Assembly: GCA_022825505.1 (NCBI GenBank)
Contig: JAJDWR010000013.1
Span: 1 to 42,963, forward strand
DNA from: Gammaproteobacteria bacterium
Lineage (GTDB): Bacteria; Pseudomonadota; Gammaproteobacteria; Steroidobacterales; Rariloculaceae
Length of the DNA stretch: 42,963 bases
Direction of reading: 5' to 3'
Part shown: positions 25,788 to 34,122 of the stretch, piece by piece
Position numbering within the stretch: the stretch's first letter is position 1
Layout of the letters: every line of letters begins with the position of its first letter
Position numbers and translations under genes: made by a program
Notes under the pieces: model-generated
What the model saw: the letters and a program-made list of their open reading frames with translations, nothing else
Told to the model about the DNA's origin: nothing
Database searches by the model: none

Positions 25788-25799
25788 CCCGGCGCGCAC

Positions 25800-26876
25800 A
25801 TGACTGAACTGCTTGCACTGATCGAAAGCCTGCTGAGCTTCTTCGGCCTGCCCGCGTGGATGGTCTATGTGGCGCTGACGAGCACGAAGATCGCGATCGT
25901 GCTGTTGCCGCTGATCCTGGCGGTGGCCTATTCCACCTACGCCGAGCGCAAGATCATCGGCTTCATCCAGAACCGGATCGGCCCGCACCGGGTCGGCTGG
26001 CGCGGCGTGCTGCAGCCATTCGCCGACGTGATCAAGATGCTGCTCAAGGAAGTCATCGTACCGGCCAACGCCAACTGGCTGCTGTTCCTGCTGGCGCCGG
26101 TGCTGTCGCTGCTGACGGCGTTTGCGGCCTGGGCGGTGATCCCCTTCGACCCGTCGTTCGTGATTGCGGACATCGATGCCGGACTGCTCTATGTGCTCGC
26201 GGTGACCTCGCTCGGCGTCTACGGCGTGATCCTCGCCGGCTGGGCGTCGAATTCAAAGTATGCCTTCCTCGGGGCGATGCGCTCGGCGGCCCAGATCGTG
26301 GCTTACGAGATCGCCATGGGTTTCGCCCTGGTGGGTGTGCTCATGGCCGGCGGCAGCCTCAACATGGGCCAGATCGTCGAGGCGCAGGCCGGCACGAGCA
26401 TCAGCCGCTGGTTCGTATGGCCGTTGCTGCCGCTGTTCGTGGTGTACTTCATTTCCGGGGTAGCCGAGACCAACCGCGCGCCCTTCGACGTGGCGGAGGG
26501 CGAATCCGAGATCGTGGCGGGTTTTCACGTGGAGTACGGGGGCATTGCCTTCGGGCTGTTCTTCCTGGCCGAATACGCCAACATGATCCTGATCACGGCG
26601 CTCACGTCGGTACTTTTCATGGGCGGCTGGCTGTCGCCCTTCGCCGGGGTGCCGGGGTTTGCGGGCACGTTTCTCGCCGAGCCGCACTTCGCCTGGCTGG
26701 CGATGAAGATGGCGTTCTTCGGATTCTGTTTCCTGTGGTTCCGGGCGACGTTCCCGCGTTACCGCTACGACCAGATCATGCGGCTGGGCTGGAAGGTCTT
26801 CATTCCCGTCACCATCGTGTGGATCGCGGTGGAAGGGGTCATGGTGGTGGCGCAGGTAGGGCCGTGGTCGGCGTGA
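25800..26876 (+). CDS. nuoH: NADH-quinone oxidoreductase subunit H
   Basis: Membrane subunit that joins the peripheral arm to the proton-pumping arm, 358 residues with eight or nine predicted transmembrane helices. Conserved loops lining the quinone site are present: [34 protein letters not shown] and [20 protein letters not shown]. The stop overlaps a GTG (GTGA) opening a 20-residue frame that runs past the nuoI start. Confidence 0.97.
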   Translation: MTELLALIESLLSFFGLPAWMVYVALTSTKIAIVLLPLILAVAYSTYAERKIIGFIQNRIGPHRVGWRGVLQPFADVIKMLLKEVIVPANANWLLFLLAPVLSLLTAFAAWAVIPFDPSFVIADIDAGLLYVLAVTSLGVYGVILAGWASNSKYAFLGAMRSAAQIVAYEIAMGFALVGVLMAGGSLNMGQIVEAQAGTSISRWFVWPLLPLFVVYFISGVAETNRAPFDVAEGESEIVAGFHVEYGGIAFGLFFLAEYANMILITALTSVLFMGGWLSPFAGVPGFAGTFLAEPHFAWLAMKMAFFGFCFLWFRATFPRYRYDQIMRLGWKVFIPVTIVWIAVEGVMVVAQVGPWSA

Positions 26877-26919
26877 GCGGTTCGGCAGAGGCCGACCAAT
26901 CGGTTCAAGGCAGGTACGC

Positions 26920-27402
26920 GTGTTTCAAAATCTGATCAAGACGTTTCTGATGACGGAACTGGGCAAGGGGCTGAGGCTCACGCTCAAGAACCTGTTTGTC
27001 AAGAAGGTCACCGTCCATTACCCGGAAGAGAAGACGCCCCAGTCGCCGCGATTCCGGGGGCTGCACGCGCTCAGGCGCTATCCCAGCGGCGAGGAGCGCT
27101 GCATCGCCTGCAAGCTGTGCGAGGCGGTCTGCCCGGCGCTGGCCATCACCATCGAATCCGACGTGGCGGAGGACGGCACCCGGCGCACCACCCGCTACGA
27201 CATCGATCTCTTCAAGTGCATCTACTGCGGCTTCTGCGAGGAGGCCTGCCCGGTGGACGCCGTTGTCGAAACGCGGATCCACGAGTACCACATGGAAGCC
27301 CGCGGCGAGAACATCATGACCAAGGACAAGCTCCTGGCCGTCGGCGACCGCTACGAAGCCATGATCGCGGCCGACAAGGCGGCGGATGCGCCTTACCGAT
27401 AG
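26920..27402 (+). CDS. nuoI: NADH-quinone oxidoreductase subunit I
   Basis: 23-kDa ferredoxin-like subunit, 160 residues, with two 4Fe-4S clusters (N6a/N6b). The ligands are Cys61, 64, 67, 71 ([12 protein letters not shown]) and Cys100, 103, 106, 110 ([12 protein letters not shown]). GTG 26920 is used; ATG 26950 is an alternative that would remove ten residues. In other genomes nuoJ follows directly; here an extra gene lies between. Confidence 0.96.
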   Translation: MFQNLIKTFLMTELGKGLRLTLKNLFVKKVTVHYPEEKTPQSPRFRGLHALRRYPSGEERCIACKLCEAVCPALAITIESDVAEDGTRRTTRYDIDLFKCIYCGFCEEACPVDAVVETRIHEYHMEARGENIMTKDKLLAVGDRYEAMIAADKAADAPYR

Positions 27403-27410
27403 TTTTCCCT

Positions 27411-27810
27411 GACCGTTAGAAATAGATTTTGGGAGCGACGATGTTGATTGGCTTTTGGGCGATTCAGATTTGCGCGACGGCAACTGCTATTGGCCTGATG
27501 GTGGGGCTGCTTGATTTGTGGGGCGGTTTACCTCTCGATTGGTGGCAGTGGGCGGTCGTGGCGGGTATTTTTGGAGCATTAAGCAACCTGTCTGGAATGG
27601 TTACAAACGCTGGTAGAGACGTAGCACTCATTCAGAAGGTAGCCCATAGCCCGCTGCTAATGATGTGGCGCTTCGCATATGCGTCTGCGTTTACCGCTGC
27701 AACCGGTGCCCTTATAGTCGGTTGCGTTGTCGGAACAATATTGTGGGCTGTGTTCTAGTGAGTGATAGAGCCCATACCTAGTCATCCCGATTCTTTGAAA
27801 CTCGACCGTT
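27411..27810. mobile_element. Inserted segment between nuoI and nuoJ, flanked by 7-bp direct repeats
   Basis: GACCGTT occurs at 27411-27417 and again at 27804-27810, 393 bases apart, and the second copy runs into the nuoJ TTG start. Removing one interval would leave a short, ordinary nuoI-nuoJ spacer. The DNA inside is visibly less GC-rich than the flanking nuo genes and contains one complete small membrane-protein gene. No terminal inverted repeats or transposase are seen, so the mechanism is unclear; a target-site duplication or a repeat-mediated insertion are possibilities. Confidence 0.45.
27441..27758 (+). CDS. Unknown small membrane protein inside the nuo operon
   Basis: A 105-residue protein with three predicted transmembrane helices: residues about 3-27 (including ATATAIGLMVGLLDLW), 38-57 (WAVVAGIFGALSNLSGMV) and 77-104 (ending GALIVGCVVGTILWAVF), joined by a loop with RDVALIQK. 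ATG 27441 has GGGAG 7 bases upstream; a TTG at 27429 is a weaker alternative. I recognise no family. Codon and base use differ from the surrounding nuo genes, suggesting later arrival. Position within the transcript would make it co-expressed with complex I; it might be an accessory subunit or a passenger. Confidence 0.65.
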   Translation: MLIGFWAIQICATATAIGLMVGLLDLWGGLPLDWWQWAVVAGIFGALSNLSGMVTNAGRDVALIQKVAHSPLLMMWRFAYASAFTAATGALIVGCVVGTILWAVF

Positions 27811-28528
27811 GATTACCTCGCTCCTCTTCTACGCCTTTTCGCTGATCCTGGTGCTGTCCGCGCTGGGTGTGATCACCAGCCGCAACCCGGTGCATTCGGC
27901 GTTGTTTCTGGTGCTCGCCTTCGTGCAGAGCGCCATGCTGTGGCTGCTGCTGGAAGCCGAATTCCTGGCCGTTGTGCTGGTGCTGGTGTACGTGGGCGCG
28001 GTGATGGTGCTGTTCCTGTTCGTGGTAATGATGCTCGACATCAATGTGGAAGAGCTTCGCACCGGGTTCACGCGCTACGTGCCCATCGGCGCAGCGGTGG
28101 CCTTCGTGGTGGTACTGGAGATAGGGCACGTGATCTGGTTCCGGAGCCAGGACGTGCTCGCGGTGGCTACGCCCGAGCCGTATCCGGCGGGCTACAGCAA
28201 TACCCAGGCGCTGGGCAGCGTGCTTTACACCGAGCATGTCTATGCATTCGAGCTGGCCGCCATGATCCTGCTGCTGGCCATCGTCGCCGCCATCACCCTG
28301 ACCATGCGCCGGAGGCCCGGGCTGAAGGTGCAGAACATCGCCCGGCAGGTGGCCGTCAGGCGCGAGGACCGCGTGCGGCTGGTGAAGGTCGATCCTGCAT
28401 CTGGTGCTGCATCTTCAGAAAAAGAGTCTCGATCTGCATCGAATAAGTCATTATCTGAATCGAAAAAGACGCGATCTGCATCGAACGAGTCGGGAACGGC
28501 TGCGCAGGATTCGAGCGCCGGGGAGTGA
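27809..28528 (+). CDS. nuoJ: NADH-quinone oxidoreductase subunit J, with Ser-rich repeat tail
   Basis: Membrane subunit, 239 residues with five transmembrane helices. The key pi-bulge helix region [18 protein letters not shown] is intact. It starts at TTG 27809, inside the right-hand GACCGTT repeat. The final 50 residues are a hydrophilic, Ser/Lys-rich tail containing two 14-residue repeats ([14 protein letters not shown] and [14 protein letters not shown]) not usual for NuoJ. The tail should lie outside the membrane. Confidence 0.94.
   Translation: MITSLLFYAFSLILVLSALGVITSRNPVHSALFLVLAFVQSAMLWLLLEAEFLAVVLVLVYVGAVMVLFLFVVMMLDINVEELRTGFTRYVPIGAAVAFVVVLEIGHVIWFRSQDVLAVATPEPYPAGYSNTQALGSVLYTEHVYAFELAAMILLLAIVAAITLTMRRRPGLKVQNIARQVAVRREDRVRLVKVDPASGAASSEKESRSASNKSLSESKKTRSASNESGTAAQDSSAGE
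28412..28495 (+). repeat. Two 42-bp in-frame repeats at the 3' end of nuoJ
   Basis: Units at 28412-28453 and 28454-28495 agree at 29 of 42 bases, including an exact 14-base block ending in GCATCGAA (28430-28443 and 28472-28485). They encode the Ser-rich tail of NuoJ. The repeat is in frame, so it lengthens the protein without breaking it. Confidence 0.75.
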
Positions 28529-28535
28529 TGCGCCG

Positions 28536-28844
28536 ATGACCGTCACCATTTCCCACTATCTGATTCTGGCCGCCGTGCTCTTCAGCATGGCCGTGGCGGG
28601 AATCTTCATCAACCGCAAGAACGTCATCCTGCTGCTGATGTGCATCGAGCTGATGCTGCTGGCGGTCAATTTCAACTTCATCGCCTTCTCGCGGATGCTC
28701 GGCGACGAGATGGGCCAGGTGTTCGTCTTCTTCATCCTCACCGTGGCCGCGGCTGAAGCGGCCATCGGGCTCGCGATCCTCGTAGTGCTGTTCCGGACCC
28801 GGCAGAGCATCAATGTGGAAGAACTGGATACGCTCAGGGGCTGA
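28536..28844 (+). CDS. nuoK: NADH-quinone oxidoreductase subunit K
   Basis: Membrane subunit, 102 residues with three transmembrane helices. The two conserved glutamates of the proton path lie in [15 protein letters not shown] and [16 protein letters not shown]. The ATG overlaps the stop of a three-codon frame (ATG CGC CGA TGA) that itself overlaps the nuoJ stop. The last ten codons of nuoK form the first copy of a 32-bp repeat. Confidence 0.96.
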   Translation: MTVTISHYLILAAVLFSMAVAGIFINRKNVILLLMCIELMLLAVNFNFIAFSRMLGDEMGQVFVFFILTVAAAEAAIGLAILVVLFRTRQSINVEELDTLRG

Positions 28845-28910
28845 CCGTGGACGCACTGAATTCGTTTTACGGCCGATTGTGGACGCGCTGAATTCGTTCA
28901 GGGGCTGATT
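28815..28910 (+). repeat. Three 32-bp tandem units at the nuoK/nuoL junction
   Basis: Units start at 28815, 28847 and 28879, exactly 32 bases apart, and the nuoL GTG at 28911 begins on the next register. Units 2 and 3 agree at 26 of 32 bases; units 1 and 3 at 24 of 32. Unit 1 is the coding end of nuoK (VEELDTLRG). Units 2 and 3 each begin with GTG GAC and open mini-frames: 28847-28891 (MDALNSFYGRLWTR) and 28879-28908 (MDALNSFRG). NuoL also begins GTG GAA. Confidence 0.85.
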
Positions 28911-30866
28911 GTGGAAAGTATCTATCTCAGCATCATCCTTGCGCCCCTGGCCGCCTCGGTCGTGGTGGGGCTGTTTGGCAGCCGCGTTGGGCGGGCGGGG
29001 GCTCACTGGATCACGATCGTCGGCGTCAGCATCTCGTTCGTGCTGTCGCTGGTGGTGCTGGCGGACGTCCTGGGCGGGGCGGAGGTCTACAGCGGCGCCG
29101 TGTACCAATGGGGCCAGGTGGGCGGGCTGAGCCTGGAGATCGGTTTCCTCATCGATCACCTGACCGCGCTGATGATCACCGTGGTCAGCTTCGTCTCGCT
29201 GGCGGTGCACATCTACACCATCGGCTACATGGCCGACGACGACGGCTACCAGCGCTTCTTCAGCTACATCTCGCTGTTCACCTTCGCCATGCTGACGCTG
29301 GTGATGTCCAACAACTTCCTGCAGTTGTTCTTCGGCTGGGAGGCGGTGGGGGTCGTGTCGTACCTGCTCATCGGCTTCTGGTTCAAGCGCGAGACGGCGA
29401 TCTTCGCCAACATGAAGGCCTTCCTGGTCAACCGGGTGGGCGATTTCGGCTTCCTGCTGGGGATCGCGACGCTGCTGGCCTTCACCGGATCGCTGGACTA
29501 CCAGACGGTGTTCGGGGCCGCCGAGGGACTCGCGGACGAGCGCATCTCGCTGTTCTCCGGGACGGAGTGGTCGGTGCTCACCGTGGCCTGCCTCGGCCTC
29601 TTTGTCGGCGCCATGGGCAAGTCGGCGCAGATGCCGCTGCACGTGTGGCTGCCGGATTCCATGGAAGGCCCCACGCCCATCTCCGCGCTGATTCACGCCG
29701 CGACCATGGTCACCGCGGGCATCTTCATGGTGGCGAGGATGTCGCCGCTGTTCGAGTACTCCCAGACCGCGCTCAGCGTGATGCTGGTGATCGGCGCCAC
29801 CACGGCGATCTTCACGGGGCTTCTGGGGATCGTCCAGCAGGACATCAAGCGCATCGTGGCCTACTCGACGCTGTCGCAGCTCGGCTACATGACGGTGGCG
29901 CTTGGCGCTTCGGCTTACGCCGCCGGCATCTTCCATTTGATGACCCACGCGTTCTTCAAGGCGCTGCTGTTCCTGGCCGCGGGTTCGGTGATCATCGCGC
30001 TGCATCACGAGCAGGATATCCGCAGGATGGGCGGGCTGCGCAAGTACATGCCGATCACCTACTGGACGTCGGTGATCGGGACGCTGGCCCTGATCGGCTT
30101 TCCCGGATTCTCCGGGTTCTATTCCAAGGACGCGCTGATCGAGGCAGTGCATCTGTCCACCACGCCCGGCGCGGGATACGCCTACTGGTGCGTGCTGCTG
30201 GGGGTCTTCGTGACGGCGCTCTACAGCTTCCGGCTGCTATTCGTCGTGTTCCACGGCGAGGAGCGGATCGATCATCACGCCAGGGAGCACCTCGAAGAGT
30301 CTCCAAAGGTGGTGACGGTGCCGCTCATTTTGCTGGCCATTCCCTCGGTCGTGATCGGCTGGATCACCATCGGACCCGTGCTTTTCGGCGGGTTCTTCGA
30401 CGACTCGATATTCGTGCTCGCGCAGCAGGACGTGGTGGGCCTGGTGGGCGAGGAGTTCCACGGCGCTGCCGCGTTCATCGTCCATGCGGCGACGCATTCC
30501 GTGGCGCTCTACCTGGCTGCAGCAGGTGCTCTGGTCGCGTGGTTCCTTTACATCCGCCGGCCTGACCTGCCGGGGATGCTGCAGGCGCGTCTTGCCGTCA
30601 TGCACCGGGTGCTGGACAACAAGTACTACTTCGACTGGTTCAACGAAAACGTCGTCGCGGCGGCCACGCGGATGCTGGCCGGCTCGCTCTGGCGCGTCGC
30701 CGACGCCGGCGTCATCGACGGTGTCGGCATCAACGGCAGCGCCCGCGGTGTGCGCTACTTGGCGGGCGTCGTGCGGAACTTCCAGACCGGTTACCTCTAT
30801 CACTACGCCTTCGCCATGATCATCGGGCTGACGGCGTTCCTGGTCTGGCTGACGTTCGGCGGATAG
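28911..30866 (+). CDS. nuoL: NADH-quinone oxidoreductase subunit L
   Basis: Largest antiporter-like membrane subunit, 651 residues. Conserved features include LMITVVSFVSLAVHIYTIGY, FFGWEAVGVVSYLLIGFW with the functional Glu, GKSAQMPLHVWLPDSMEGPT with the TM7 Lys region, AYSTLSQLGYM and ALLFLAAGSVI. The C-terminal amphipathic lateral helix and last helix are present (FNENVVAAATRML to the end). GTG start lies two bases after the stop of the second mini-frame of the 32-bp repeat. Confidence 0.97.
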   Translation: MESIYLSIILAPLAASVVVGLFGSRVGRAGAHWITIVGVSISFVLSLVVLADVLGGAEVYSGAVYQWGQVGGLSLEIGFLIDHLTALMITVVSFVSLAVHIYTIGYMADDDGYQRFFSYISLFTFAMLTLVMSNNFLQLFFGWEAVGVVSYLLIGFWFKRETAIFANMKAFLVNRVGDFGFLLGIATLLAFTGSLDYQTVFGAAEGLADERISLFSGTEWSVLTVACLGLFVGAMGKSAQMPLHVWLPDSMEGPTPISALIHAATMVTAGIFMVARMSPLFEYSQTALSVMLVIGATTAIFTGLLGIVQQDIKRIVAYSTLSQLGYMTVALGASAYAAGIFHLMTHAFFKALLFLAAGSVIIALHHEQDIRRMGGLRKYMPITYWTSVIGTLALIGFPGFSGFYSKDALIEAVHLSTTPGAGYAYWCVLLGVFVTALYSFRLLFVVFHGEERIDHHAREHLEESPKVVTVPLILLAIPSVVIGWITIGPVLFGGFFDDSIFVLAQQDVVGLVGEEFHGAAAFIVHAATHSVALYLAAAGALVAWFLYIRRPDLPGMLQARLAVMHRVLDNKYYFDWFNENVVAAATRMLAGSLWRVADAGVIDGVGINGSARGVRYLAGVVRNFQTGYLYHYAFAMIIGLTAFLVWLTFGG

Positions 30867-30879
30867 GCGGCGGTTGATC

Positions 30880-30987
30880 GTGAAGCAGGTGGCGCAAATC
30901 AGCGGGTTGGCGGAAAGCGGCATGCACGGCGCGGTTTACGCGGTTGTTTCAGGCAACCGAGATGGTTGGCAGGCAGGCAGGCGGTGA
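30880..30987 (+). other. Small reading frame bridging nuoL and nuoM (35 codons)
   Basis: GTG 30880 opens a frame of 35 codons whose TGA (30985-30987) overlaps the nuoM GTG (30984-30986). It fills the whole 117-base spacer. The peptide (MKQVAQISGLAESGMHGAVY and beyond) resembles nothing I know. A GGCA triplication sits at its end (30968-30979). It may only serve to deliver ribosomes to nuoM. Confidence 0.3.
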
Positions 30988-32519
30988 GCGGTTTTCCGAT
31001 ACTGAGCGCATTGGTATGGCTGCCAATCCTGGCCGGCATTGCCGTGCTGGCCCTGGGTTCCGGCGAGGCGGGCGCTCGCCGCGGCAAGCTGGTGTCGCTG
31101 GTGGCCTCCACCGTCGTTTTCATCCTGAGCCTGCCGCTGTACTTCGGCTTCGACGTCACCACGGCCGAGATGCAGTTCGTCGAGCGCGTTTCGTGGATCG
31201 AGCGCTTCAACGTCTACTACCACCTGGGCCTGGACGGTATCTCGCTGCCGCTGGTGCTGCTCACGACGCTGCTGACACCGCTGGTGGTCCTGGCCGGATG
31301 GCGGGTTATCCAACTTCGCCCGGCCCAGTACTTTGCCGCGTTCCTGTTCATGGAAGGGCTGATGATCGGCGTCTTCGCGGCGCTGGACGGGCTGCTCTTC
31401 TACGTCTTCTGGGAAGCGATGCTGGTGCCGATGTTCATCATCATCGGCGTCTGGGGCGGCGAGCGCCGGATCTACGCCACCGTGAAGTTCTTCCTGTTCA
31501 CCTTCCTGGGCTCGGTCTTCATGCTGGTGGCGCTGATCTACCTGTACCTGCAGGCCGGCAGCTACGCGATCCTGGCCTTCCACGATCTGCCCCTGACGAT
31601 GCGGGAACAACAGTGGATCTTCGTGGCGTTCCTGCTGGCCTTCGCGGTCAAGGTGCCCATGTGGCCGGTGCACACCTGGCTCCCCGACGCCCACGTGGAG
31701 GCGCCCACCGGCGGCTCGGTGATCCTGGCGGCGGTGCTGCTGAAGATGGGCGGCTACGGCTTCGTGCGCTTCAGCCTGCCCATTACTCCGGACGCCAGCG
31801 CGGCCCTGGCGGGCGTGATCATCGTGCTGTCCCTCATTGCCATCATCTACATCGCCTTCGTGGCTCTGGCCCAGGAGGATATGAAAAAGCTCATCGCGTA
31901 CTCATCCATCGCGCACATGGGTTTCGTGACGCTGGGGTTCTTCGTGATCTTCCAGATTGCCCTGGGCGGTGCCGGCGGTGCGGGCATTTTCGGCGGCGAC
32001 GGCGCGATGCTGGCGCTGCAGGGCGGCATGGTGCAGATGATCTCCCATGGCCTGATCTCGGGTGCGCTCTTCCTCTGCGTCGGCGTCATGTACGACCGGC
32101 TGCACAGCCGGCAGATCGCCGACTACGGCGGTGTGGTCAATACCATGCCCAGGTTCGCCGCGCTGATGGTCTTCTTCGCTTTGGCCAACGCGGGCCTGCC
32201 CGGGACTTCCGGTTTCGTGGGCGAGTTCCTGGTTATCCTCGGCAGCTTCCAGGCGAGCTTCTGGCTCGCGTTCCTCGCCGCGACCACGCTGGTGTTCGGC
32301 GCGGCCTATACGCTGTGGCTGGTGAAGAGAGTGGTCTTCGGAGACGTGGCCAACGAGGGGGTGGCGTCGCTCAAGGATGTCGATTCGAGGGAATTCTTCT
32401 ACCTGGCCGTACTGGCGGCCGGCGTGTTGTTGCTGGGTGTCTGGCCCGCGCCCTTGTTGGAAGTGATGGAAGTGACGCTGGCCAGCCTGCTCGAACACGT
32501 ACAACAGACGAAACTATGA
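30984..32519 (+). CDS. nuoM: NADH-quinone oxidoreductase subunit M
   Basis: Antiporter-like membrane subunit, 511 residues, about 14 transmembrane helices. Typical segments are FYVFWEAMLVPMFIIIGVWG with the functional Glu, FAVKVPMWPVHTWLPDAHVE with the TM7 Lys, AYSSIAHMGFVTLGF and GLPGTSGFVGEFLV. GTG 30984 gives MSGFPILSALVWLPIL, matching usual NuoM starts; TTG 30966 would add six residues. Confidence 0.96.
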   Translation: MSGFPILSALVWLPILAGIAVLALGSGEAGARRGKLVSLVASTVVFILSLPLYFGFDVTTAEMQFVERVSWIERFNVYYHLGLDGISLPLVLLTTLLTPLVVLAGWRVIQLRPAQYFAAFLFMEGLMIGVFAALDGLLFYVFWEAMLVPMFIIIGVWGGERRIYATVKFFLFTFLGSVFMLVALIYLYLQAGSYAILAFHDLPLTMREQQWIFVAFLLAFAVKVPMWPVHTWLPDAHVEAPTGGSVILAAVLLKMGGYGFVRFSLPITPDASAALAGVIIVLSLIAIIYIAFVALAQEDMKKLIAYSSIAHMGFVTLGFFVIFQIALGGAGGAGIFGGDGAMLALQGGMVQMISHGLISGALFLCVGVMYDRLHSRQIADYGGVVNTMPRFAALMVFFALANAGLPGTSGFVGEFLVILGSFQASFWLAFLAATTLVFGAAYTLWLVKRVVFGDVANEGVASLKDVDSREFFYLAVLAAGVLLLGVWPAPLLEVMEVTLASLLEHVQQTKL

Positions 32520-32650
32520 ACGCGGTGAATACATATGCGCGGCCTGCGGGCTCTCGAGGCCTGGCAGGGGGCTCGCGCGGACTGGAACCGGCATGCGGGA
32601 TGACTGAGAAAGGACGTGCAATGACTGACGCGGGAGATTTCCGTGGGTGA
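32516..32650 (+). other. Small reading frame bridging nuoM and nuoN, built of 21-bp repeats
   Basis: ATG 32516 overlaps the nuoM stop (ATGA) and opens 44 codons that end at TGA 32648-32650, seven bases beyond the nuoN GTG 32643. From 32549 the DNA shows a 21-base period: units at 32549 and 32570 agree at 15 of 21 bases, and an exact ATGACTGA recurs at 32600 and 32621. The peptide shows matching heptads (GSRGLAG, GSRGLEP). Its last residues, DFRG, recall the SFRG and TLRG ends in the nuoK/nuoL repeat. Confidence 0.4.
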
Positions 32651-34091
32651 ATGGATCCGGGCAGCGCCGGAGATATTCATGGTCTGCGCGATCAGCGTGA
32701 TCCTGGTGGTCGACGTATTCCTGCCACCGTCGCGGCGCAGGGCCACGTTCTACCTGACCATGCTGGCGCTGCTCGGCACCGCGCTGTGCTCGCTGTACTA
32801 CGGCGCAGGGGAACGGACCACGCTGCTCTACGGCAGCTTCGTGTCCGATCCGGCGGGCAACGCGCTCAAGCTGTTCGCCTACGCCATCGTTGCCCTGGTA
32901 TTCCTCTATTCGCGCGACTACCTGGAGCGGGAGGGACTCTACAAGGGCGAATACTTCATCCTCGGGCTGTTCGCACTGCTGGGGATCATGGTCATGATCT
33001 CCGCCAACAGCCTGCTGATCCTCTATCTCGGGCTGGAACTGCTGTCGCTGGCGCTGTATGCGCTGGTGGCCTTCGACCGCGAGTCGAGCATTGCCGCGGA
33101 GTCCGCCATGAAGTATTTCGTGCTCGGCGCCATCGCGTCCGGCACGCTGCTTTACGGGATTTCGGTGCTCTACGGGATCACCGGGACCGTGGACATCGGT
33201 GAGCTGGGGGCGTATTTCTCGGCCGGAGAGGGCCCGCAGGTGGCGGCGCTGCTGGGACTGGCCTTCGTCATCGTCGGCGTCGCGTTCAAGTTCGGCGCGG
33301 TACCGTTCCACATGTGGCTGCCCGATGTCTACCAGGGCGCACGCACGCCGGTAACCCTCTTCATCAGCACCGCGCCCAAGCTGGCCTCCTTCGCACTGGC
33401 GTGGCGAGTCATGGTGGAAGGCCTCGGCGGCCTGCACGGCAGTTGGCAGGACATGGTCATCGTGCTCTCCGTGCTGTCGCTGGCGGTGGGCAACGTGGCG
33501 GCCATCGCCCAGACCAACCTCAAGCGGATGCTGGCCTATTCGACCATCTCCCACGTGGGCTTCATCCTCATGGGATTCATCGCCGGCACGCCGCAGGGCC
33601 TCAGCGCGGCCATGTTCTACACGATCGCCTATGCGTTCATGGCCGCCGCCGCCTTCGGCATGATCATCCTCCTCAGCCGCGAAGGATTCGAAGCCGAGAA
33701 CATCGCCGACTTCAAGGGCCTCAACGCTCGCGACCCCTGGTTTGCCCTCATGATGCTCATGATCATGTTCAGCATGGCCGGGATTCCCCTGTTCGTGGGG
33801 TTCTACGCCAAGCTGGTGGTGCTCGAAAGCGTACTTGACGCCGGATTGGTCTGGCTGGCCGTGTTGGGCGTGTTCTTCGCCGTCATCGGCGCATTCTATT
33901 ACCTGCGGGTCATCTGGTTCATGTACTTCGCGGAAGGGAGCGGTATCGAGTCCGGCGGTGCTGATGATTCGCTAGTGGCGGAGGCCCCGGCCAGCTTGCG
34001 GATTGTCGTCAGTGCGAATTCACTGCTGTTGCTGGCTCTGGGCCTTTTTCCCGGACAGCTGCTTGAATTGTGCGGCAGGGTGTTAGGTTAA
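32643..34091 (+). CDS. nuoN: NADH-quinone oxidoreductase subunit N
   Basis: Last subunit of the operon, 482 residues, antiporter-like. YLGLELLSLALYALVAFDRE holds the functional Glu, FKFGAVPFHMWLPDVYQGA the TM7 Lys, and AYSTISHVGFILMGF plus FSMAGIPLFVGFYAKL are conserved. GTG 32643 gives MGEWIRAAPEIFMV. After the stop, GC content falls at once and a restriction-modification gene follows on the opposite strand; no intrinsic terminator is visible in the 31-base gap. Confidence 0.97.
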   Translation: MGEWIRAAPEIFMVCAISVILVVDVFLPPSRRRATFYLTMLALLGTALCSLYYGAGERTTLLYGSFVSDPAGNALKLFAYAIVALVFLYSRDYLEREGLYKGEYFILGLFALLGIMVMISANSLLILYLGLELLSLALYALVAFDRESSIAAESAMKYFVLGAIASGTLLYGISVLYGITGTVDIGELGAYFSAGEGPQVAALLGLAFVIVGVAFKFGAVPFHMWLPDVYQGARTPVTLFISTAPKLASFALAWRVMVEGLGGLHGSWQDMVIVLSVLSLAVGNVAAIAQTNLKRMLAYSTISHVGFILMGFIAGTPQGLSAAMFYTIAYAFMAAAAFGMIILLSREGFEAENIADFKGLNARDPWFALMMLMIMFSMAGIPLFVGFYAKLVVLESVLDAGLVWLAVLGVFFAVIGAFYYLRVIWFMYFAEGSGIESGGADDSLVAEAPASLRIVVSANSLLLLALGLFPGQLLELCGRVLG

Positions 34092-34122
34092 GGAAGGAAA
34101 GCTCCGACTAGGTGGTATGGTT

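Noticed and set aside
23490..25988. 832-codon open frame on the minus strand opposite nuoG
   Set aside because: Antisense shadow of nuoG caused by high third-position GC; no recognisable domain or ribosome site.
28356..30152. 598-codon minus-strand frame opposite nuoJ-nuoL
   Set aside because: Extremely His/Asp/Glu/Gln/Arg-rich low-complexity translation typical of the reverse of hydrophobic membrane-protein codons.
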